From Arenibacter sp040216555 (GTDB lineage Bacteria > Bacteroidota > Bacteroidia > Flavobacteriales > Flavobacteriaceae): DNA of 64,000 nucleotides. Shown here piece after piece: positions 58,801-64,000 of this stretch (position 1 is the stretch's first letter; the number at the start of each line of letters is the position of its first letter). The stretch is from the NCBI GenBank assembly GCA_040216555.1, contig JAVJOW010000014.1, forward strand, positions 62,001 to 126,000. Reading direction: 5' to 3'. The position numbers were made by a program, and so were the translations under genes. The notes below the pieces were generated by a model. That model was given only the letters and a program-made list of their open reading frames with translations, was not told the DNA's origin and did no database searches.

Positions 58801-59504
58801 TCTTGGTAGAAATCTGGTTTATCAGCACTTTTAGGCGCAAACTGCACCACTTTGGGCCCTTTTAGAAAGGCCACATTATCCTTATATGCCGATACTATAT
58901 CCCCTGGATGTTCTTGGGATGTTTTTTTAATAAGCTTAAAAAGTGATGACGGTTTTTCTACTCCGTCGATGACAAAAGTCCCATTAAAAATTTTATGCCT
59001 ACAATGTTCAGAGTTCACTTGACTAAAGCCAAACACTTCAGAATCTGTCAGTTTACGATTAATTTTATCGGAAACTTGTTGTAGATAGGCTACCTCTTCA
59101 CCACTCAGGGCCAATCCCTCTTGTTCATTATATTGGGCAATATCTACTATTTCCAAAATAGGTGCGGGCCTTACATCAACCTTAAAAATATCTTGCGAAA
59201 GTCCACTGTATTTTTGGGAAAGCATGGGGTCATACCCTTTTTCATCTTGGTCCACTACAGTAAACTCCTCAATTCTGATAATACCTGAAATTCCCATATT
59301 TTGGGTTATCTCTGTAGCATTTGTGCTCCATGGGGTAATCATGGCTGCCCTGGGACCAACAAAAAAGGCGTCCAATGACGCCGCGTTTAACTTGGGTTGG
59401 TTGCCGAACAACCACGTAAGTTTTACGCTATCTTCTTGGGTCAGGTCGTTTTTGGTTTGTACCGCAAATATCTTAGTGCTATAGTCTCCGAAGAAATGAA
59501 TCAT
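55818..59504 (-). CDS. purL: phosphoribosylformylglycinamidine synthase, large single-chain form
   Basis: This 1228-residue FGAM synthase combines all parts in one chain, as in E. coli, and catalyses the fourth step of purine synthesis (FGAR, glutamine and ATP to FGAM). The synthetase half shows NSEHCRHKIFNG, LKAETHNFPTTVEPFNGAAT and SIHDHGAGGHLNCLSELVED. The C-terminal class I glutaminase starts near residue 978 (AILREKGSNSERE). Its nucleophilic cysteine is in SIGICNGCQLFM near 1076 and the His-x-Glu pair is in MPHIERSIFQWN. A TAAATTTG -7 element lies at 59537-59544. It is followed by a coupled GNAT gene; no other pur gene is in the window. Confidence 0.96.
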   Translation of the reverse strand: MIHFFGDYSTKIFAVQTKNDLTQEDSVKLTWLFGNQPKLNAASLDAFFVGPRAAMITPWSTNATEITQNMGISGIIRIEEFTVVDQDEKGYDPMLSQKYSGLSQDIFKVDVRPAPILEIVDIAQYNEQEGLALSGEEVAYLQQVSDKINRKLTDSEVFGFSQVNSEHCRHKIFNGTFVIDGVEKPSSLFKLIKKTSQEHPGDIVSAYKDNVAFLKGPKVVQFAPKSADKPDFYQEKPFESVISLKAETHNFPTTVEPFNGAATGAGGEIRDRLAGGKGSLPLAGTAVYMTAYSRLEENRPWEKGMPERNWLYQTPMDILIKASNGASDFGNKFGQPLIAGSVLTFEHDEVNEKPGTGQGRKLGYDKVIMQAGGIGYGKAEQAIKDIPKTGDKIVILGGDNYRIGMGGAAVSSADTGEFGATIELNAIQRSNPEMQKRAANAIRGMVESDLNPIVSIHDHGAGGHLNCLSELVEDTGGKIDMDKLPIGDPTLSAKETIGNESQERMGLVIGKKDVDMLHRIADRERSPMYEVGDVTGDKRFTFKSATTGESPMDLELSDMFGSSPKTVMNDSSITRKYKAPTYSLEYFHDYLDQVLQLEAVASKDWLTNKVDRCVGGKVAKQQCAGPLQLPLNNCGVMALDYKGKEGIATSIGHSPISGLIDPAAGSKNSIAEALSNIVWAPLKNGLDSVSLSANWMWPCKNPGEDARLYEAVQAISDFAIELGINVPTGKDSLSMKQRYKDAEVIAPGTVIISAAGNCTDITKVVEPVLQKNGGDIYYINLSQDSYKLGGSSFGQILNTIGDAAPTINNAKNFKTVFNTFQGLILEGKILAGHDVASGGLITTLLELCFADLDLGATLDLTGIGEADTIKLLFSENAGIVFQAKDNTVEKVLTNAGIEHFKIGSVSAIPTLTIKNQGMEMGLNINSLRDTWFKTSYLLDRRQTANNLAKERYNNYKNQPLNYTFPAHFDGKLPAKANARPKAAILREKGSNSEREMANAMYLAGFDVKDVHMTDLISGRETLEDIQFIGAVGGFSNSDVLGSAKGWAGAFKYNEKANTALRNFFARPDTLSIGICNGCQLFMELELINPEHAEHGKMTFNDSHKHESGFTSVVVQKNNSIMLSSLEGANLGVWISHGEGKFKLPLSKDNYNIVANYGYEAYPANPNGSDFNTAMLCDASGRHLVTMPHIERSIFQWNWAHYPAGRKDEVSPWLEAFVNARKWLETHKD

Positions 59505-59536
59505 CTAATATGTAAATTGTAAGGTTGAGAAAGGTG

Positions 59537-59544
59537 CAAATTTA
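59537..59544 (-). promoter_or_regulatory. -7 element (TAAATTTG) of purL
   Basis: TAAATTTG on the minus strand matches TAnnTTTG and predicts a leader of about 25 nt. No PurR-like palindrome was seen. Confidence 0.45.
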
Positions 59545-59646
59545 CGGTTTTAATGTGTAATTTTTCATTAGAATAGTTAACAGTTTTGGACAACAATTGT
59601 TAATTTCTGTATGAGGTCTATTTTAGAACATAGCCTGCTTAATTAT

Positions 59647-60513
59647 TTATTTTGGTTCTATATGAATCAATACATGCCCAATGTTGGGTATATCCCTGCG
59701 GAGCCTGTCCTTGAGTCTATGGGACAGGTCATGTCCTTCTTTTACACTAATACTGCCGTTTACTTGGGCATGAAGTTCGATATGATATTTTGTGCCGGCC
59801 TTCCTGACAAAACACTTTTCAGTTCCCAATATACCATCAACAGTTGAGGAAACTTCTCGAATTTCATCAATAAGTTCATCGTATAAATGCTCATCCATAA
59901 TCTCTCCAAGGGCAGGTCTAAAGATCAGATATCCATTATAAAAAATAAAAAACGAGGCCGCCAAGGCAGCCCAATCATCGGCCGTTTCATAACCTTTGCC
60001 AAAGATCAAGGCAATGGATATGCCTATGAAGGCCATAATGGAGGTGATGGCATCGCTTCTATGATGCCATGCATCTGCTTTTAAGGAAGAACTGTTGGTT
60101 TGGATACTCTTTTGTAAGACTACCCTATATGAAATCTCTTTCCACAAAATAATGACCCCCAGAACCAGTAGTGTCCAGGATTTTGGCGTTTTGTGTGGGG
60201 TTAAAATGTTCATAATACTTTCATAGGCTATAATTGTGGCCGAGGTAATTAAAAACCCTACTACCAAAAAAGTAATAAGGGGTTCAATCTTACCATGTCC
60301 GTAGGGGTGATTTTCGTCTGCCGGTCTTTTGGCATATTTAAGTCCAAACAGAACTAGGAGGGAGGAAAAAATATCGGTTGTGGATTCTATGGCATCGGCT
60401 ATTAAAGCGTATGAATTACCAAAAAAACCAGCCAAGCCTTTAATTACGGCCAAAGCAATATTCCCAGCTATGCTGAAATAAGTGGTCTTTATTGCCGATT
60501 GCTCGTTGTTCAT
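59647..60513 (-). CDS. cation diffusion facilitator transporter
   Basis: The 288-residue CDF protein has six membrane helices and a C-terminal cytoplasmic domain. The metal site is E43-x3-D47 in ADAIESTTDIF together with H150-x3-D154 in DAWHHRSDA; many zinc CDFs have Asp or His at the first position. HPYGHGKIEPL follows helix 2 as usual. It should export a divalent metal (Zn, Mn, Fe or similar) by proton antiport at the inner membrane. The metal cannot be fixed from sequence. It is convergent with nothing; purL lies upstream in coordinates on the same strand, 142 bp away. Confidence 0.9.
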   Translation of the reverse strand: MNNEQSAIKTTYFSIAGNIALAVIKGLAGFFGNSYALIADAIESTTDIFSSLLVLFGLKYAKRPADENHPYGHGKIEPLITFLVVGFLITSATIIAYESIMNILTPHKTPKSWTLLVLGVIILWKEISYRVVLQKSIQTNSSSLKADAWHHRSDAITSIMAFIGISIALIFGKGYETADDWAALAASFFIFYNGYLIFRPALGEIMDEHLYDELIDEIREVSSTVDGILGTEKCFVRKAGTKYHIELHAQVNGSISVKEGHDLSHRLKDRLRRDIPNIGHVLIHIEPK

Positions 60514-60711
60514 TCTTTTCCTAAACTTGATAAAAAATTAAAGATAAGGAACTTATGATTGCTTTTTGGCGTGGGAGAGCAGAATAGTAGATTCAAGTTT
60601 TTTTACCGACCATACGGCCCAAATAACTTCATTTTTTTACTAGGGGCCTCAATTAGAAGAGTAAATTGTATCTTAGGAATATAATACCAATAAATTCTAA
60701 ATATAAATACC

Positions 60712-62523
60712 ATGGCTAAGGAATATATAGATATCGCAACATTAAAATATTTGTTATACCATGTACATGGGGTGGAGAATTTGCTAACGGCAGAACGGTT
60801 TCAAGATTATGACAAGGAATCCTTGGATCTATTTTTAAATGCCATCAAGGAATTTTCCGACCGTGAATTATTTCCCTATTTCAAAGAGATGGATGAAACG
60901 CCTGCAATGTATAAAGATGGAACCATAATGGTGCATAAGCAGGTTGATGTAATGATGAAGAAAGGTGGGGAAATGGGAATTATTTCCGGACCATTTGATT
61001 ATGCGGATGGAGGGTTGCAGTTACCTTTTATGATCCATACTGCTTCAGCCTATATTCAGGAGGCGGCAAACAATCAGTTACCAGGATATGCAGGACTGAC
61101 CCAAGGCGCTGCGGAGTTGATAGTTCATTTCGCCAACGACAACCTGAAGAAAACCTATGTTCACAAAATGTTGTCTGGAAATTGGGGAGGTACCATGTGT
61201 CTTACGGAACCCCAGGCAGGTAGTTCTTTATCGGATATCACTACCAAGGCAACCCCTGCTCAGGATGGTTATTATAAGATATCCGGACAAAAAATATTCA
61301 TTTCAGGGGGAGATCATCAATATGCAGAAAATGTAGTCCACCTATTGTTGGCTAGAATAGAAGGCGCTCCGTCTGGAACAAAGGGTATATCCTTATTTGT
61401 AGTACCAAAGCTAAGGTTAGGTGAGGATGGAAGTCTAGAAAATAACGATGTGATAACCGTGGCCGATTTCCAGAAAATGGGTCAAAGAGGTTATGCCACG
61501 ACCCATCTAGGATTTGGTGACAAGGACGATTGCCATGGCTGGCTGGTTGGGGAGGCGCATAAGGGACTAAAATATATGTTCTTAATGATGAACAGTGCCA
61601 GGATAAGTGTAGGCCGTGGGGGTGCAGCTATAAGTATGGCAGCTTACCAAGCTTCTTTGGAATATGCCAAGGAACGACCCCAGGGACGAAAACTTTCCAG
61701 CGATGGAAAAAAAGATCCCGATGAAAAACCGTGTCTAATAATTGAGCATCCAGACGTAAGACGCATGCTGTTATTGCAAAAGGCTATTGCCGAAGGTTCT
61801 TTGAGTTTAGTGCTATTGGCCGCCAAGTATTACGATATTATACAATCTACCAAGGACCCCGAAACCAAGGCAAAGTACGGTCTATTATTGGAAATGATAA
61901 TTCCTATTGTAAAGACCTATCCCACTGAGGCAGGAACTTTATCTGTAAGCAATGGAGTGCAGGTGTTGGGCGGATATGGATTCTGTTCCGATTTTATACT
62001 ACAGCAATACTATCGTGACATTAGGATATTTAGCATATACGAGGGTACTACAGGTATACAATCCCAAGATTTATTAGGTCGTAAGGTTCCGATGGAAAAT
62101 GGAGAAGCCCTGGAATTGTTGTTAACGGAAATATTGCATACCCTGGAGGAGGCAATGAAGTTTGAAGAATTGCGTTCATCGGCCAAAAGTTTGGGGGACA
62201 AAATTAAATTAACTAGAGAGGTATTGGATTTTCTAATGCCTTTTGCCAAAAAAGGAAATTACGAACGTTATTTATCCGATGCCAATTTGTTTATGGAATA
62301 TTTAAGTCACGTCGTCATAGCATGGTTATGGCTCGATATTGCTGTAAATGCACAGCGTAACTTGCAGGAGGAGGACCAAGCTTATTCCAAAGCCTTTTAC
62401 GACAGCAAAATCCATACTATGAAATTCTATTTCAAGTACGAATTACCAAAGACTGGCAGTTTGGCAGAATCGTTGATGCATCCAGATGTACTTACCACAA
62501 ATTCCAAGAAGGAAGTTTTTTGA
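60712..62523 (+). CDS. acyl-CoA dehydrogenase, DmdC/AcdB-like large form
   Basis: The 603-residue protein is an acyl-CoA dehydrogenase with the longer C-terminal domain found in DmdC (methylmercaptopropionyl-CoA dehydrogenase) and AcdB relatives. FAD and substrate segments are GGTMCLTEPQAGSSLSDI and YKISGQKIFISGGDHQ. The catalytic Glu is in RIFSIYEGTTGIQSQDLLGR. It differs clearly from the dehydrogenase at 45367-47175, so the two probably handle different acyl chains. No dmd gene is nearby, so a specific role in DMSP breakdown is not supported; general fatty-acyl oxidation is the safer call. It is a single-gene unit. Confidence 0.87.
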   Translation: MAKEYIDIATLKYLLYHVHGVENLLTAERFQDYDKESLDLFLNAIKEFSDRELFPYFKEMDETPAMYKDGTIMVHKQVDVMMKKGGEMGIISGPFDYADGGLQLPFMIHTASAYIQEAANNQLPGYAGLTQGAAELIVHFANDNLKKTYVHKMLSGNWGGTMCLTEPQAGSSLSDITTKATPAQDGYYKISGQKIFISGGDHQYAENVVHLLLARIEGAPSGTKGISLFVVPKLRLGEDGSLENNDVITVADFQKMGQRGYATTHLGFGDKDDCHGWLVGEAHKGLKYMFLMMNSARISVGRGGAAISMAAYQASLEYAKERPQGRKLSSDGKKDPDEKPCLIIEHPDVRRMLLLQKAIAEGSLSLVLLAAKYYDIIQSTKDPETKAKYGLLLEMIIPIVKTYPTEAGTLSVSNGVQVLGGYGFCSDFILQQYYRDIRIFSIYEGTTGIQSQDLLGRKVPMENGEALELLLTEILHTLEEAMKFEELRSSAKSLGDKIKLTREVLDFLMPFAKKGNYERYLSDANLFMEYLSHVVIAWLWLDIAVNAQRNLQEEDQAYSKAFYDSKIHTMKFYFKYELPKTGSLAESLMHPDVLTTNSKKEVF

Positions 62524-62620
62524 AAATCATTTTTTCTAAACTAGGTAGGGTAATTTTCCTTTTGGTTGTTTTGTATAAAAACAATGCTATTAAAAAAATC
62601 ACTGTTTAAACAAAACAATT

Positions 62621-63061
62621 ATGAAGAGATTACAATTTTTAAGTATAGCGATCCTACTTTTTTCTTTTGCGGGATCAATAGCCCAAGAAGTAGAATCCAC
62701 CGAACAGGAAAAACTTACTTATTATGAACAAAGAGCCAAGGAGGATGCAAAATTTGAGCAATCACAGGAATTGGCAGAAGAAGAGGAGGAAGAATTCTGG
62801 GAATCCCAAAAGGATTATGAGCGACAATTGAAAAAAAGGGATAAAAAGGCGTACAAGGCGTATATGAAAGGTAAGAGAGATGCCTATGCGGAACATCGCA
62901 GTCATTGTGATGCACATTGTCACCACAGCGACCATTACCATACCCATGCCAGTTTCTATTATTACCATAACGAACCATATCGTAATAGAAGCTATTCCAG
63001 TGGAACAACTATCCGCACGGGAGTTGGGATCAGTGCACCTAGCGTTAGAATAGGATTTTAG
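62621..63061 (+). CDS. secreted protein with acidic coil and His-rich segment
   Basis: The 146-residue protein has a signal peptide (MKRLQFLSIAILLFSFAGSIAQ). Residues 25-70 form a charged helix with an acidic patch (ELAEEEEEEFWE), followed by a basic patch (LKKRDKKAYKAYMKGKRD). Next comes a His/Cys cluster HRSHCDAHCHHSDHYHTH near residue 92-109 that could bind a transition metal. The C-terminus is a short glycine/serine strand region. I recognise no family. It ends at a strong terminator shared with the convergent rsmB-type gene. Confidence 0.7.
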   Translation: MKRLQFLSIAILLFSFAGSIAQEVESTEQEKLTYYEQRAKEDAKFEQSQELAEEEEEEFWESQKDYERQLKKRDKKAYKAYMKGKRDAYAEHRSHCDAHCHHSDHYHTHASFYYYHNEPYRNRSYSSGTTIRTGVGISAPSVRIGF

Positions 63062-63073
63062 GCACCAGAAACT

Positions 63074-63111
63074 AAAAAGAGGCCGTCCATGAATATGGAC
63101 AGCCTCTTTTT
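63074..63111. terminator. bidirectional rho-independent terminator
   Basis: AAAAAGAGGC (63074-63083) and GCCTCTTTTT (63102-63111) enclose a second stem GTCCAT/ATGGAC with a GAAT loop. It separates the His-rich protein gene and the rRNA methyltransferase gene. Confidence 0.85.
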
Positions 63112-63129
63112 TTGTTCTTTTTTTAGTAT

Positions 63130-64000
63130 CTACGTAGATTTCTTTTCCAAAAGGGCCATATAGAATCCGTCAAATCCAGTTTTGCATGCATATATATTGC
63201 TATCCTTGATAAGGCTAAAGTCTTTACCAGCCTCTGAGCCAAGGAATTTTTTTACTTGCTGAATATTTTCTTGTGGCAATATGGAACAGGTGGCATAGAC
63301 CAATTTCCCTCCTGGCTTAACTATTCTACTGTAATCCTGAAGGATTTGTTGTTGTGTTACCATAATTTTCTCCAAGAAATCGGGTTGTAGTTTCCACTTG
63401 GCGTCGGGGTTTCTTTTTAAGACCCCTAATCCTGTACAGGGGGCATCTATAAGTACCCTATCTGCTGTATCGTATAGTTTTTTAATTACCTTGGTAGAAT
63501 CTATGGCTCTGGTCTCCACATTATGCGCTCCATCGCGCTTTGCCCTTCTTTTTAATTCTTTTAGTTTGTTGCCATAAATATCAAGAGCGATCAGCTGACC
63601 CTTATTTTCCATCAGTGCCGCTAAATGAAGCGTTTTGCCACCTGCACCTGCGCAGGTATCAACAACACGTTGACCAGGTTTAACATCCAAAAATGGAGCT
63701 ACAAGTTGGGAAGAGGCATCCTGTACTTCGAACCATCCATTTTTAAAAGCTTCCGTAACAAACACATTGGAACGTTCCTTTAACCTTAAGGCATCTGGAT
63801 ACCCTTTTATGGATTCAGTTTCAACCCCCGCTTCATGGAGAACACTGCATAAATTATCCTTGGTTGTTTTTAAGGTGTTTACCCTTAAAATTACTTCTGC
63901 CTGCTCATTTAGGGCGTGAATTTCTTTGGTCCACAGGGCCTCTCCCAAGGATTTTGCACATAGCTCGTCCATCCAATCCGGTATAGATTCCCTATATTTC
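63130..64000 (-). CDS. RsmB/NOL1/NOP2-type rRNA cytosine-C5 methyltransferase (5' end outside window)
   Basis: The frame stays open to the window edge, reading KYRESIPDWMDELCAKSLGE, so the N-terminus is missing and about 290 residues are visible. The SAM site is VVDTCAGAGGKTLHLAALM. The two catalytic cysteines of the m5C family are in DAPCTGLGVLKRNPDAKW (motif IV) and VYATCSILPQEN (motif VI). IPDWMDE just at the edge fits the family's start of the catalytic region after an N-terminal RNA-binding part. It should methylate a cytosine in 16S rRNA. RsmB, RsmF or another member cannot be told apart here. Confidence 0.88.
   Translation of the reverse strand, partial: KYRESIPDWMDELCAKSLGEALWTKEIHALNEQAEVILRVNTLKTTKDNLCSVLHEAGVETESIKGYPDALRLKERSNVFVTEAFKNGWFEVQDASSQLVAPFLDVKPGQRVVDTCAGAGGKTLHLAALMENKGQLIALDIYGNKLKELKRRAKRDGAHNVETRAIDSTKVIKKLYDTADRVLIDAPCTGLGVLKRNPDAKWKLQPDFLEKIMVTQQQILQDYSRIVKPGGKLVYATCSILPQENIQQVKKFLGSEAGKDFSLIKDSNIYACKTGFDGFYMALLEKKST

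Overview
The window is chromosomal DNA from a member of the Flavobacteriaceae (Bacteroidota), probably a marine one. The pointers are an AT-rich genome, almost no Shine-Dalgarno sequences, promoters of the Bacteroidota type (TTG, a spacer of about 18-22 nt, then TAnnTTTG), and families typical of the group: YfhO, DUF4834, BatA, an alpha-E/ATP-grasp pair, DUF4870-like proteins and a sulfonolipid-type alpha-oxoamine synthase. I see no rRNA, tRNA, CRISPR array, prophage or complete insertion sequence. Most of the window is housekeeping and metabolic DNA.

Layout. 1-7.1 kb: alpha-E/ATP-grasp pair, threonine aldolase, YegP-like protein, a TrpB without TrpA, a gene-free stretch of about 1 kb with repeat-like structure, a periplasmic thioredoxin-like protein and YbaB. 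7.2-14.2 kb: oligopeptidase, a cysteine/cystathionine-synthase-like enzyme, an alpha-oxoamine synthase that is probably the cysteate acyltransferase of sulfonolipid (capnine) synthesis, a convergent GNAT-fold protein and an outer-membrane-type protein. 14.2-19.7 kb: a tight operon DUF4834-YfhO-glycosyltransferase-flippase for cell-surface glycan work. 19.9-24.5 kb: a secreted Arg/Ser/Asn-rich low-complexity protein, a heptamer-repeat array and uvrA. 24.6-26.9 kb: two tandem copies of a cassette made of an ECF-type sigma factor followed by a tiny protein of 47-50 residues. 26.9-41.0 kb: endonuclease III without cysteines, Bcp, MBL hydrolase, esterase, small membrane proteins, a dihydroorotase-like protein without metal ligands next to BatA, a glycosyltransferase, a GH20-like protein, an SGNH hydrolase and a CrtI/RetSat-like oxidoreductase. 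41.3-44.9 kb: a multi-PAS histidine kinase between two single-domain response regulators. 45.3-53.6 kb: fatty-acid beta-oxidation genes (acyl-CoA dehydrogenase, thiolase, FadB-like protein, MarR regulator, acyl-CoA ligase). A broken four-helix-bundle gene bounded by inverted repeats sits exactly between fadB and fadA. 54.1-64 kb: a lipoprotein glycosidase-like protein, GNAT, purL, a cation efflux transporter, a second large acyl-CoA dehydrogenase, a His-rich secreted protein and the 3' part of an RsmB-type rRNA methyltransferase.

The strongest leads are the duplicated sigma-factor/microprotein cassette, the sulfonolipid gene group, the inverted-repeat-bounded four-helix-bundle remnant in the fad operon, and a perfect 28-bp palindrome over the marR promoter. 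All functional calls rest on reading the sequence and on remembered family features. No database search was run.
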